From: an uncultured Clostridia bacterium
Lineage (GTDB): Bacteria; Bacillota; Clostridia; Christensenellales; Borkfalkiaceae
Reading direction: 5' to 3'
Length of the DNA stretch: 64,000 nt
Assembly (NCBI GenBank): GCA_947624445.1
Contig: CANQKF010000005.1
Coordinates: 31,138 to 95,137 of the forward strand
Position numbers and translations under genes: made by a program. The notes beneath the pieces are model-generated. The model did not search any database. It was not told where the DNA came from and saw nothing but the letters and a program-made list of their open reading frames with translations. Positions 1-8,881 of the stretch are shown here, one piece after another; the first letter of the stretch is position 1; each line of letters starts with the position of its first letter.

Positions 1-31
1 GGCCTTGCGGCCCTTTGCTTTTTCATACGGT

Positions 32-1681
<1,650 letters not shown>

Positions 1682-1966
1682 TTATTCCACGATCGCGAGG
1701 ATATCGCTCTGCTTGATGATGGTGAATTCCTTGCCGTCCACCTTGAAATCCGTGCCTGCATACTTGGCGCAGAGCACCTTATCGCCGGGCTTCACCTGCA
1801 TCTTGACTTCTTTCCCGTCGATCGTTCCGCCGGGACCGACGGCAACGACAACGCAAGTCTGCGGCTTTTCCTGTGCGGAAGAGGGAAGATAGAAGCCGCT
1901 CTTCGTCTTTTCTTCGACGGTGACCGCCTCGACGACGACCTTATCGAATAATGGTTTGATGTTCAT
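1682..1966 (-). CDS. groS: Co-chaperonin GroES (10 kDa)
   Basis: Seven-fold cap of the GroEL chamber. The 94-residue product matches family length, starts MNIKPLFDKVVVE and contains the flexible mobile loop that contacts GroEL (about residues 22-36, SGFYLPSS region). The Shine-Dalgarno AGGAGG sits just upstream of the ATG. It is the first gene of the groES-groEL operon. The leader between the -10 box and the ATG is about 50 nt. Confidence 0.97.
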   Translation of the reverse strand: MNIKPLFDKVVVEAVTVEEKTKSGFYLPSSAQEKPQTCVVVAVGPGGTIDGKEVKMQVKPGDKVLCAKYAGTDFKVDGKEFTIIKQSDILAIVE

Positions 1967-2015
1967 AGGATCCTCCTGATGATTTCATTGCGGTTGCCCG
2001 CGTTTGTTCCTATGT

Positions 2016-2043
2016 ATTATAACCGCCGACCGCGGAATGTCAA
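2016..2043 (-). promoter_or_regulatory. Sigma-A promoter of groES-groEL
   Basis: Read on the - strand: TTGACA (2043-2038), 16-nt spacer, TATAAT (2021-2016). It matches the consensus perfectly in both boxes. The 50-nt leader has no TTAGCACTC/GAGTGCTAA (CIRCE) repeat, so HrcA control is not supported here. Confidence 0.85.
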
Positions 2044-2126
2044 ACGCAAAATCAATATTTTTTTGGAAAATTTTGCCGCAAGCGCAGGCTTTCCCGCGCG
2101 GCAGGGGCGCAAAGCGGCGAAATTCC

Positions 2127-2155
2127 TTGCATTTTCGGGGAAGCTGTGGTATAAT
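2127..2155 (+). promoter_or_regulatory. Sigma-A promoter of comEB-ppiA-purB
   Basis: TTGCAT (2127-2132), 17-nt spacer, TATAAT (2150-2155). The start codon follows 17 nt after the -10 box, with GAGGG between them as a ribosome binding site. Confidence 0.8.
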
Positions 2156-2172
2156 CGCGCATAGAGGGCATT

Positions 2173-2616
2173 ATGGATAAGTGGGATATTCGGTTCATGG
2201 AACTCACTGAAGAGGTGGGAAGCTGGGCAAGCTGCCTCCGCAGGAAGGTCGGCGCCGTCATCGTGCGGGATAAGCGCGTGATGACGACGGGCTACAACGG
2301 CGCGCCCGCGGGCATCCGCTCCTGCATCGAGCGCGGGACATGCCTCCGCACCGAGAACAACATTCCGAGCGGCACGCGCGCGGAGATCTGCTATGCCGCG
2401 CACGCCGAGCAGAACGCCATCATCCAGGCGGCGAAGTACGGCGTCAACATCAACGGCGCGACGCTCTACTGCACCCACCAGCCCTGCGTCATCTGCGCAA
2501 AGATGATCATCAATGCGGGGATCAAGCGCGTTGTCTACAAGGAGGGCTATCCCGACGAATTCTCGATGGAGCTCTTCGGCGAGGCGGGCACAAAGATCGA
2601 AAAATTCGAAACCTGA
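2173..2616 (+). CDS. comEB: dCMP/CMP deaminase family protein (ComEB-like)
   Basis: Zinc-dependent deaminase of the cytidine/deoxycytidylate deaminase fold, predicted to convert dCMP to dUMP for thymidylate supply. The 147-residue protein shows the zinc ligand and catalytic motif HAE (residues 77-79) and the second zinc motif PCVIC (104-108), with an internal CIERGTC segment like that of ComEB/dCMP deaminases. The start is fixed by a strong promoter and GAGGG just upstream. It is followed after 11 bp by the cyclophilin gene, so the two are probably one operon. dCMP deaminase and ComEB competence-type proteins cannot be separated from sequence alone. Confidence 0.9.
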   Translation: MDKWDIRFMELTEEVGSWASCLRRKVGAVIVRDKRVMTTGYNGAPAGIRSCIERGTCLRTENNIPSGTRAEICYAAHAEQNAIIQAAKYGVNINGATLYCTHQPCVICAKMIINAGIKRVVYKEGYPDEFSMELFGEAGTKIEKFET

Positions 2617-2627
2617 AAGGAGAAATC

Positions 2628-3146
2628 ATGGCGGATCCGATCGTAACTTTTGAAATGGAAAACGGAGCGATGTTTAAGGCGGAACTTCTGCCTGCGGCGG
2701 CGCCCAACACCGTGCGCAACTTCATCGCGCTCGCAAAGAGCGGGTTTTACGACGGGATCATCTTCCACCGCGTGATCGCGGGCTTCATGATCCAGGGCGG
2801 AGACCCCACGGGCACGGGAACGGGCGGCCCGGGCTACCGCATCAAGGGCGAGTTCTCGGGCAACGGCTTTTGCAACCCGCTGCGGCATGCGCGCGGCGTG
2901 CTCTCGATGGCGCGCGCACAGCACCCCGACAGCGCGGGCTCGCAGTTCTTCATCATGCACGCGGACGCCTTCTATCTCGACGGGCAATATGCGGCGTTCG
3001 GCAGGATCACCGAGGGGATGGAGTCCGTCGACGCCATCGCCACGACGCCGACGGACTTCCGCGACCGTCCGTTGCGCGAACAGCGCATCCGTCGCGTCAC
3101 CGTGGAGACCTTCGGGGCAGAGTACGAAACGCCCGAGACCCTGTAA
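2628..3146 (+). CDS. ppiA: Peptidyl-prolyl cis-trans isomerase, cyclophilin type
   Basis: Cyclophilin that catalyses proline isomerisation, here cytoplasmic because no signal peptide is visible. I start it at the ATG at 2628 (MADPIVTFEM), preceded by AAAGGAG; the longer ORF-track version runs into the upstream gene out of frame. The 172-residue product has FHRVIAGFMIQGGD (active-site Arg within FHR), SAGSQFFI and the downstream LDGQYAAFGR core that define single-domain cyclophilins. It lies between comEB and purB on the same strand with short gaps. Confidence 0.95.
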   Translation: MADPIVTFEMENGAMFKAELLPAAAPNTVRNFIALAKSGFYDGIIFHRVIAGFMIQGGDPTGTGTGGPGYRIKGEFSGNGFCNPLRHARGVLSMARAQHPDSAGSQFFIMHADAFYLDGQYAAFGRITEGMESVDAIATTPTDFRDRPLREQRIRRVTVETFGAEYETPETL

Positions 3147-3170
3147 ATTATTCAAATAGAGGATTTTGCG

Positions 3171-3200
3171 AAGTACTATGTCAGACAAACTACAATACGA
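3171..3200 (+). repeat. Degenerate copy of the dispersed palindromic repeat, at the purB start
   Basis: TTTGCGAAGTACTATGTCAG followed by a decayed right arm (ACTACAATACG). The left half matches the other copies of the GTAYTATG/CATARTAC family, and the purB ATG is the ATG of the left arm. The right arm does not pair well, so membership is likely but not certain. Confidence 0.45.
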
Positions 3201-4620
3201 AACCCCCTTATCAACGCGCTATGCGAGCCGTGAAATGCTCGAAAACTTCGGCGACGCGAAGCGTTTCCGCCTGTGGCGGAAGCTGTGGATCGCCCTTGCG
3301 GAGAGCGAAATGGAGCTGGGGCTTCCCATCACGCGGGCGCAGGTCGAGGAGCTCAAGGCGCACGCCGAAGACATCGACTTTGCGCGGGCGGAGGAATACG
3401 AGCGGCAGGTGCGGCACGACGTGATGGCGCACGTGAAGGCGTTCGGCGACGCCGCGCCCGACGCCGCGGGCATCCTTCATTTGGGTGCGACGAGCTGCTT
3501 CGTCGACTGCAATTCCGAGATCATGATCCTGCGCGACGGCCTTACGATCCTCCGCAAAAAGCTCGTCAACGTCATGGAAAAACTCAAGGAGTTCGCCCTG
3601 AAGTATAAGGACCTGCCCACGCTCGGCTTCACGCATCTGCAGCCCGCCCAGCTCACGACGGTGGGCAAGCGCGCGACGCTGTGGCTCCAGGACCTCATGC
3701 TCGACTACGAGAGCCTCACGGATCTCTTCGGAAAGGTGCGGTTGCGCGGCGTGAAGGGCACGACGGGCACGCAGGCGAGCTTTCTGGATCTCTTCGACGG
3801 CGACGGCGAGAAGGTCAAGGAGCTCGAGCGGCGGGTCGTTGAGAAGCTCGGCTACTCCGCCGCGGAGGTCTATCCCGTCACGGGGCAGACTTATCCGCGC
3901 AAATTTGACTACAATGTGCTCTGCGTGCTCTCCCAGATCGCCCAGAGCGCCTATAAATTCTCCAACGACCTCCGCATTTTGCAGAACATGAAGGAGATCG
4001 AAGAGCCCTTCGAGACCGCGCAGATCGGCTCCTCGGCGATGGCATACAAGCGCAATCCGATGCGCTGCGAGCGCATTTCGAGCCTTGCGCGCTACATGAT
4101 CTCCCTGCCCGTGAACAGCGCGGTCACGGCGGGCACGCAGTGGTTCGAGCGCACGCTCGACGACTCGGCGAACCGCCGCATCGTCAACGCGCAGGCGTTC
4201 CTCACGGTTGACGCCATCCTCGATCTCTATATGAATGTGGCGGAGGGGCTCGTCGTCTACGAGAAGATGATCGCGCGGCACGTCGCCGCCGAACTGCCCT
4301 TCATGGCGACGGAGAACATCCTTATGGAGTGCGTGAAGGCGGGCGGCGACCGCCAAAAGCTCCACGAGCGCATCCGCACGCTCTCGCAGGAGGCGGGCAT
4401 GGCGGTAAAGCGGGAGGGGAAGGACAACGACCTGCTTTCCCGCATCGCGCAGGACGAGATGTTTGCGGCCGTCCACGACAGGCTCGGGGAGATCGTCGAC
4501 GCGAAGAAATTTGTCGGGCGGGCGCCCGCGCAGACCGAGGAGTTCATTACCGCGCACATCCTTCCCATTCTCGCACGGCACAAAGATCTGCTCGGCGCTC
4601 ACGGCGAGGTGCGCGTCTGA
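3178..4620 (+). CDS. purB: Adenylosuccinate lyase
   Basis: Purine biosynthesis lyase acting twice: it cleaves SAICAR to AICAR and adenylosuccinate to AMP, releasing fumarate. The likely start is ATG 3178 (MSDKLQYET), giving 480 residues; the ORF-track start 12 nt upstream is less likely. The fumarase/aspartase superfamily signature loop is present as GSSAMAYKRNPM, the form used by the longer, eukaryote-like PurB branch, and GFTHLQPAQ is the second conserved block. It follows ppiA by 31 bp. Its initiation codon lies inside a copy of the dispersed palindromic repeat, and no good Shine-Dalgarno is visible. Confidence 0.95.
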   Translation: MSDKLQYETPLSTRYASREMLENFGDAKRFRLWRKLWIALAESEMELGLPITRAQVEELKAHAEDIDFARAEEYERQVRHDVMAHVKAFGDAAPDAAGILHLGATSCFVDCNSEIMILRDGLTILRKKLVNVMEKLKEFALKYKDLPTLGFTHLQPAQLTTVGKRATLWLQDLMLDYESLTDLFGKVRLRGVKGTTGTQASFLDLFDGDGEKVKELERRVVEKLGYSAAEVYPVTGQTYPRKFDYNVLCVLSQIAQSAYKFSNDLRILQNMKEIEEPFETAQIGSSAMAYKRNPMRCERISSLARYMISLPVNSAVTAGTQWFERTLDDSANRRIVNAQAFLTVDAILDLYMNVAEGLVVYEKMIARHVAAELPFMATENILMECVKAGGDRQKLHERIRTLSQEAGMAVKREGKDNDLLSRIAQDEMFAAVHDRLGEIVDAKKFVGRAPAQTEEFITAHILPILARHKDLLGAHGEVRV

Positions 4621-4664
4621 ACGAAAAAAGCGCAAAAACCCGTTAAGAATTGCGGATTTGCATG

Positions 4665-4685
4665 GTATTATGCCACGCATAATAC
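4665..4685 (+). repeat. Dispersed palindromic repeat copy (perfect 9-bp arms)
   Basis: GTATTATGC and GCATAATAC form perfect 9-bp arms around a 3-nt loop (CAC), in the gap after purB. Flanking TTTGCAT on the left and TTTCAA on the right echo the longer TTTGCA...TGCAAA flanks of other copies. There is no T-run, so it is not a classical terminator. Confidence 0.75.
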
Positions 4686-4694
4686 TTTCAATGA

Positions 4695-4976
4695 ATGGCA
4701 GAACACCTTCCTGCGCAACCTTTTCGTATGCAATATGAAAAGGTCTACGTGGAGATCCTCGCCCGCTTTTTGCGCGACGGCGGGATGCGCCCCACCTCGG
4801 TCGTATGGGAGGACGGGCGGCGCTATCCCGTGGATCGGGTGCGCTTTGTCGAGCGGGCGCCCGCGCACGTCGGAAGCGTGCTTCCCGTGCGCTATACCTG
4901 CATCGTGGCGGGGCGGGAGCGCCGTCTCTACTTCGAGGCGGAGGAAATGCGTTGGTTCGTGGAGATCGAGCGATGA
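4695..4976 (+). CDS. Hypothetical protein coupled to dinB
   Basis: A 93-residue product (or 82 residues if it starts at the later ATG 4728, MQYEKVYVEI) with no family I recognise. It is acidic/basic, beta-rich by appearance, without membrane segments or Cys motifs, and contains PTSVVWEDGRRYPVDRV, a basic pattern seen in small nucleic-acid-associated proteins. Its stop codon TGA overlaps the dinB ATG (ATGA), a sign of translational coupling with the polymerase. A palindromic repeat lies just upstream. Function is unknown; a role connected with DNA polymerase IV is only a guess from position. Confidence 0.7.
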   Translation: MAEHLPAQPFRMQYEKVYVEILARFLRDGGMRPTSVVWEDGRRYPVDRVRFVERAPAHVGSVLPVRYTCIVAGRERRLYFEAEEMRWFVEIER

Positions 4977-6214
4977 GCGGTGCGCGCTGCATTTTGCACA
5001 GCGATCTGAATAACTTTTATGCCTCCGTGGAGATGCTCAAGGATCCTTCGCTCAAAGGGGTCCCGCTCGCCGTGACGGGGAGCATCAAGGACCGCCACGG
5101 CATCGTCCTCGCGAAGAACATGCTCGCGAAAAGCGCGGGGGTGACGACGGGCGAGGCGCTCTGGCAGGCGCGCAAGAAGTGCCCTGGGCTCGTGGACGTC
5201 CCCGCGGATTTCCCGTCGTACGTGCGCCTTTCGCGGGAGGTGCGCGCGATCTATGCGCGGTTTACCGACCGCATCGAGCCCTTCGGCATCGACGAATGCT
5301 GGCTGGATGTGACGGAGAGCCGCTTTCTCTTCGGCGACGGGCGCGAGATCGCCGAGCGCATCCGCACCGCCGTGAAGGAGGAGCTCGGCGTGACGGTCAG
5401 CGTCGGCGTGAGCTGGAACAAGATCTTCGCAAAGCTCGCTTCGGACATGAAAAAACCCGACGCGGTCACCGAGATCACCAGGGAAAATTACCGCGAAACG
5501 GCGTGGAAACTTCCCGCCTCCGATCTTCTCTACGTCGGGAAGGCGACGGCGAAGAAGCTCGCCTTTTTGGGGATCATCACGATCGGCGACCTCGCCGAAG
5601 CCGACGAGGGCAAGCTCATCCGCGAGCTCGGCAAGTGGGGCAAGGTGCTCTACGAATACGCGAACGGCAGAGAGGGCTCTCCCGTGCGGAGCGGCGAAGA
5701 GCGCTCGGTCAAGAGCGTGGGCAACAGCCTGACTTGCTACCGTGATCTCGTGGAGGAGGATGAGATCTACATGCTCTTCCTGCTCTTGAGCGACAGCGTG
5801 GCGTCGCGGCTGCTCGAGAGCGGGCTGGGGCGGGCGAATACCGTCAAAATTTCGGTGACGGACTGCGATCTCGCGCGCTTCGGGAAGCAGGGGCGGCTGC
5901 CCGGGACGACCCGCAACGCCAAGGAGATCGCCGATTGCGCCATGCAGCTCTTCCGCGAGCTCCAAACGCACGGAAAGCCCATCCGCGCGCTGGGCGTCGC
6001 CGTCTCCGAATTCGCGGAGGCCGAGCAGCTCGATCTCTTCGGGCGCTCCGCGCGGGAGGAAAAGCTCGACCGCGCCGACGAAGCGATCGCGGGCATCCGC
6101 GCAAAGTACGGCAACGGCGCGATCAAACGCGCGACCATTTTGCAGGACGGGCGGCTTTCGGAGATGGACGTGAAGGGCGGGCACATCATCCACCCCGAAG
6201 GGCATCACGATTGA
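4973..6214 (+). CDS. dinB: DNA polymerase IV (Y-family translesion polymerase)
   Basis: Error-prone polymerase that copies past damaged bases. Start ATG 4973 overlaps the upstream stop (ATGA). The 413-residue protein has the N-terminal metal-binding motif HSDLNNFYASVE (catalytic Asp 11 plus the aromatic steric gate), the second catalytic motif FGIDECWLDV, a helix-hairpin-helix thumb region (LLYVGKATAKKL) and, near the C terminus, QLDLF, a canonical beta-clamp binding peptide. The usual SIDEAYLD is GIDECWLD here, a conservative variant. No LexA box was seen in front of this gene pair, so SOS control is not shown. Confidence 0.96.
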   Translation: MSGARCILHSDLNNFYASVEMLKDPSLKGVPLAVTGSIKDRHGIVLAKNMLAKSAGVTTGEALWQARKKCPGLVDVPADFPSYVRLSREVRAIYARFTDRIEPFGIDECWLDVTESRFLFGDGREIAERIRTAVKEELGVTVSVGVSWNKIFAKLASDMKKPDAVTEITRENYRETAWKLPASDLLYVGKATAKKLAFLGIITIGDLAEADEGKLIRELGKWGKVLYEYANGREGSPVRSGEERSVKSVGNSLTCYRDLVEEDEIYMLFLLLSDSVASRLLESGLGRANTVKISVTDCDLARFGKQGRLPGTTRNAKEIADCAMQLFRELQTHGKPIRALGVAVSEFAEAEQLDLFGRSAREEKLDRADEAIAGIRAKYGNGAIKRATILQDGRLSEMDVKGGHIIHPEGHHD

Positions 6215-6244
6215 AAAAAGTGCGGAAAAATTGGGCAAAAGTCC

Positions 6245-6273
6245 TTGACGAGTGCCGCAAGATAAGATATAAT
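6245..6273 (+). promoter_or_regulatory. Sigma-A promoter of tRNA-Trp
   Basis: TTGACG (6245-6250), 17-nt spacer, TATAAT (6268-6273). A 23-bp block carrying this -10 box is duplicated immediately downstream (6286-6308), placing a second TATAAT at 6291-6296. Confidence 0.8.
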
Positions 6274-6308
6274 ATACATCGCACATAAGATATAATATAC
6301 ATCGCACA
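6263..6308 (+). repeat. Perfect tandem duplication of 23 bp in the tRNA-Trp promoter
   Basis: Two identical head-to-tail copies of TAAGATATAATATACATCGC plus ACA (6263-6285 and 6286-6308). The second copy runs up to the first base of the tRNA. Exact identity suggests a recent slippage or duplication event. Confidence 0.95.
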
Positions 6309-6382
6309 GGGGAGTAGTTCAATGGTAGAGCAACGGTCTCCAAAACCGTCTGTTGCGTGTTCGAGTCGCGTCTCCCCTGCCA
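6308..6382 (+). tRNA. trnW: tRNA-Trp (CCA anticodon)
   Basis: A complete cloverleaf: acceptor stem AGGGGAG paired with CTCCCCT, D-arm with AGTTCAATGGTAGAGC, anticodon stem ACGGT/ACCGT around the loop CTCCAAA giving anticodon CCA, T-loop GTTCGAGTC, discriminator G and an encoded CCA end. A rho-independent terminator follows directly. Confidence 0.95.
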
Positions 6383-6414
6383 AAAAACCTGCGCAAAGCA
6401 GGTTTTTTTGATAA
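6368..6414 (+). repeat. Direct repeat copy 1: tRNA-Trp 3' end plus terminator
   Basis: A 47-bp segment from the last T-arm/acceptor bases of tRNA-Trp through the CCTGC/GCAGG terminator and TTTTTTTGATAA. It is repeated without mismatch at 6519-6565. Confidence 0.93.
6384..6410 (+). terminator. Rho-independent terminator of tRNA-Trp
   Basis: CCTGC GCAAA GCAGG hairpin followed by seven T residues, directly after the CCA end of the tRNA. Confidence 0.85.
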
Positions 6415-6518
6415 GGGGCAGGCGCGGATCGAAAGGAAGAGGGTTCCCGAAAAAATCCGCGATGAAACGGAAAAGAGGAACCCAAACGCAGCGCACGGAT
6501 TTTTTTGGGAGGGAAGTT

Positions 6519-6565
6519 GCGTCTCCCCTGCCAAAAAACCTGCGCAAAGCAGGTTTTTTTGATAA
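6519..6565 (+). repeat. Direct repeat copy 2: tRNA-Trp 3' end plus terminator
   Basis: Exact 47-bp copy of 6368-6414, shifted by 151 bp. The 104-bp stretch between the copies has no gene. This is the pattern left by a tRNA-targeting integrase (attL/attR-like) or by a local duplication; no integrase is near. The repeat ends just before the ribosome binding site of the next gene. Confidence 0.93.
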
Positions 6566-6585
6566 TGCTATCCGAGGAGGAAACC

Positions 6586-7647
6586 ATGGAGCATAGAGGG
6601 ACCAAAGTTCTCGAAACGGCGCGCCTTGTTTTGCGTCCGTGGCGGGAGAGCGACGCCGAGAAGGCGTTCGCCCATTGGATGAACGACCCCGAAGTCACGA
6701 AATATCTCACCTGGACGCCGCACGGGGACATCGAGGTGACGCGGGCGCTTCTCAAAATGTGGGAACGGGAGAGCGGAGAGCCGCACACCTACAAGTGGGC
6801 GATCGTCCTGAAAGAGGGGAACGTCCTCATCGGGGACATTGCCGTTCTGCGCGCGGACGACTTTCAGGAACGCGGCACGATCGGCTACTGCATGGGAAAG
6901 GCGTGGTGGGGGAACGGATACATGACGGAGGCGCTTGCCGAAGTTCTGCGCTACTGTTTCGAAGAAGTGGGATTTTTCCGTATCGACGGCGAGCATGCGG
7001 CGGAGAATATCGGCTCCTCCCGCGTCATGGAAAAGTGCGGGCTCACCTATGAGGGGACGCGCAGAAACTATTTCCGCTGTCCCACTACGGGCGAGCGCGT
7101 CGATATCGTGGAGCGCGGCATTTTGCGGGAGGAATTTCTCGCGGGCGCACAGCGAAGCGGGGCGAGATCTTCCGCGGAGGGGAAGAAGGACGTCATACTC
7201 TACACAGACGGCGCATGTTCGGGCAATCCCGGGGCGGGCGGCTGGGGGTGCGTCCTCCTCTACGGCGAGCGCAAGCTCGAGCTCTCGGGCGGCGAAGCGG
7301 AGACGACGAACAACCGCATGGAGCTCATGGCGGTCATCATGGGGCTTGAGCGGCTCAAATTCCCGTGCAAAGTGCAGGTCTATTCGGATTCCGCCTATAC
7401 CGTGAACGCCTTCGAGGAAGGTTGGGTCTATGCGTGGGAAGCGAACGGCTGGAAGAAGGCCGACCGCAAGCCCGTGCTGAACGAGGACCTCTGGCAGCGG
7501 CTTCTGGCGCTCACCCGCGTGCATGAAGTCACGTTCTGCAAGGTGAAAGGGCATGCCGACGACGCGCTCAACAACACGTGCGACGCGCTCGCCCGCAACG
7601 CCATTCCCAAGAAGGAGCCGCCCGCGGACGCCGATCCGCAAAGCTGA
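6586..7647 (+). CDS. GNAT N-acetyltransferase fused to ribonuclease HI
   Basis: A 353-residue two-domain protein. Residues 1 to about 185 are a RimJ/RimL-type acetyltransferase (LETARLVLRPWRESDAE start, IGYCMGKAWWGNGYMTEAL acetyl-CoA region, then NIGSSRVMEKCGL). After a short linker, residues about 200-345 are RNase HI with all four metal-binding acids visible: Asp208 (YTDGACSGNPG), Glu246 (NNRMELMA), Asp268 (YSDSAY) and Asp333 (CDALA). The reading frame is uninterrupted across the junction. Start ATG 6586 has GAGGAGG upstream. The RNase H half should remove RNA from RNA-DNA hybrids; the acetyltransferase substrate is unknown. The fusion is unusual. Confidence 0.92.
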   Translation: MEHRGTKVLETARLVLRPWRESDAEKAFAHWMNDPEVTKYLTWTPHGDIEVTRALLKMWERESGEPHTYKWAIVLKEGNVLIGDIAVLRADDFQERGTIGYCMGKAWWGNGYMTEALAEVLRYCFEEVGFFRIDGEHAAENIGSSRVMEKCGLTYEGTRRNYFRCPTTGERVDIVERGILREEFLAGAQRSGARSSAEGKKDVILYTDGACSGNPGAGGWGCVLLYGERKLELSGGEAETTNNRMELMAVIMGLERLKFPCKVQVYSDSAYTVNAFEEGWVYAWEANGWKKADRKPVLNEDLWQRLLALTRVHEVTFCKVKGHADDALNNTCDALARNAIPKKEPPADADPQS

Positions 7648-7689
7648 ACTTATAATTTTCGCAGGATCCGTATATACTATTTTACGGGA

Positions 7690-8712
7690 ATGTCGGAGAA
7701 ATCGAACAATGCGGTCGGGGTGACCGTGCATACGATCATAATGGCGCTGCTCGGCGGCGTCATTATGACGTTTTATGCGCTCTCGCTCGCGCAGCTGCGC
7801 GGGCAGATGGGGACGGTTTGGTTTTCCGTCGCGCTCGCGGGCGGGGCGCTGCTCGTGCTCGCGATCTTCGTCGCCGCGCTCATATTCCGCCTGCGCGGCA
7901 TGGAGACGCCCGATAAACTCTGCATCACCTCCTATGTCACGGTCGCATTCTTCGTTGTCGTCGCCTACGTGCTCTTAAAGACGGGCTTCTTCTCGATCGT
8001 GCGCGACGAAGCCGCCTTGCAGACCTATCTCGAGCGGGCGGGGAGCTGGGTGAGCGTCGCCTTTACGCTCCTGCAATTCTTGCAGGTCGTCGTGTTGCCC
8101 ATTCCGAGCACGGTGACGGTCGTGGCGGGTGCCGCGATCTTCGGCGCGTTCACGGGCAGCCTCTTGAGCCTCGCGGGGATCATGCTCGGCTCGCTCGTCG
8201 CCTTCCTCATCGGGCGGTATGCGGGTATGCGCGTCGTCGCGTGGCTCGTGGGGCGGGAGACGCTCGATAAATGGCTGGAAAAGATCAAGGGGAAGGATAA
8301 GCTCCTGCTCACGGCGATGTTCGTTCTGCCCGTCTTTCCCGACGACGTTCTCTGCTTCGTGGCGGGGATCTCCTCGATGTCGGTGTGGTATTTCCTCTCC
8401 GTCATTTTCCTCTCGCGCGTGCTCGCGATCTTCGCGACGAGCTATTCTGTAGCATTCATCCCCTTCAACACTTGGTGGGGGATCCTCATCTGGGCGGTGC
8501 TGATCGCCGCGGTCATCGCGCTCTTTGTCGTGCTCTTCAAGAAGTCCGAGGCGATCCTCGGCTGGTTCGAGCGCAAATTCCGCCGCGAGACGCGCGTCAC
8601 GCAGAAGGAGGAGAAGGGGGAGTTCACCATCGAGGTTATCGATCCCGACGGTTCGATCGTCTCCAAGGGCGTCAAGAAGAAGCCCGCGCCGCCTCCGCAA
8701 AAGCCGCGATGA
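7690..8712 (+). CDS. VTT-domain (TVP38/TMEM64, SNARE-associated Golgi family) membrane protein
   Basis: A 340-residue integral membrane protein. Three hydrophobic helices in the first 100 residues precede the VTT core: LPIPSTVTVVAGAAIFG (the re-entrant loop with its proline and small residues), GSLVAFLIGRYAG and the FVLPVFPDDVLCFVAGISS motif. These are diagnostic of the TVP38/DedA superfamily, implicated in lipid scrambling or transport and envelope homeostasis. A charged cytoplasmic tail of about 60 residues ends in a Pro/Lys-rich stretch. Specific function is not known. A strong terminator follows. Confidence 0.88.
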   Translation: MSEKSNNAVGVTVHTIIMALLGGVIMTFYALSLAQLRGQMGTVWFSVALAGGALLVLAIFVAALIFRLRGMETPDKLCITSYVTVAFFVVVAYVLLKTGFFSIVRDEAALQTYLERAGSWVSVAFTLLQFLQVVVLPIPSTVTVVAGAAIFGAFTGSLLSLAGIMLGSLVAFLIGRYAGMRVVAWLVGRETLDKWLEKIKGKDKLLLTAMFVLPVFPDDVLCFVAGISSMSVWYFLSVIFLSRVLAIFATSYSVAFIPFNTWWGILIWAVLIAAVIALFVVLFKKSEAILGWFERKFRRETRVTQKEEKGEFTIEVIDPDGSIVSKGVKKKPAPPPQKPR

Positions 8713-8714
8713 CG

Positions 8715-8758
8715 ACCGCCGCGCCCGCCGTACGATACGGCGGGCGCGGCGTTTTTTC
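8715..8758 (+). terminator. Rho-independent terminator after the VTT gene
   Basis: GCCGCGCCCGCCGTA pairs with TACGGCGGGCGCGGC around a tiny loop, followed by GTTTTTT. A very stable stem. Confidence 0.9.
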
Positions 8759-8806
8759 GGGCGCGCGGCGCGCCGCGGAAAATTGTGGGAAATTATTGAA
8801 GAACGC

Positions 8807-8835
8807 TTGCTTTTCCCGAAAATTTTGTATATAAT
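8807..8835 (+). promoter_or_regulatory. Sigma-A promoter of the carboxyltransferase/Na+ pump operon
   Basis: TTGCTT (8807-8812), 17-nt spacer, TATAAT (8830-8835). The expected start point near 8842 lies downstream of the first in-frame ATG, which argues that translation begins at 8882. Confidence 0.8.
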
Positions 8836-8881
8836 GTTATTTGGTAGAATTTGGTGTTTTTATGCGCCATATGAGGTCGAA

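Noticed and set aside
1-31. Terminator of groEL
   Set aside because: GGCC/GGCC with loop GCAA is visible at the window edge but the rest of the stem and the T-run lie outside, so it cannot be supported.
1967-2172. CIRCE or CtsR operator before groES
   Set aside because: No TTAGCACTC/GAGTGCTAA inverted repeat. A TGTCAAACGCAAAATCAA run only faintly resembles a CtsR site and overlaps the -35 box by chance.
6415-6518. Mobile element between the two tRNA-Trp repeats
   Set aside because: The 104-bp spacer has no integrase, gene or terminal inverted repeat, so only the duplication itself is reported.
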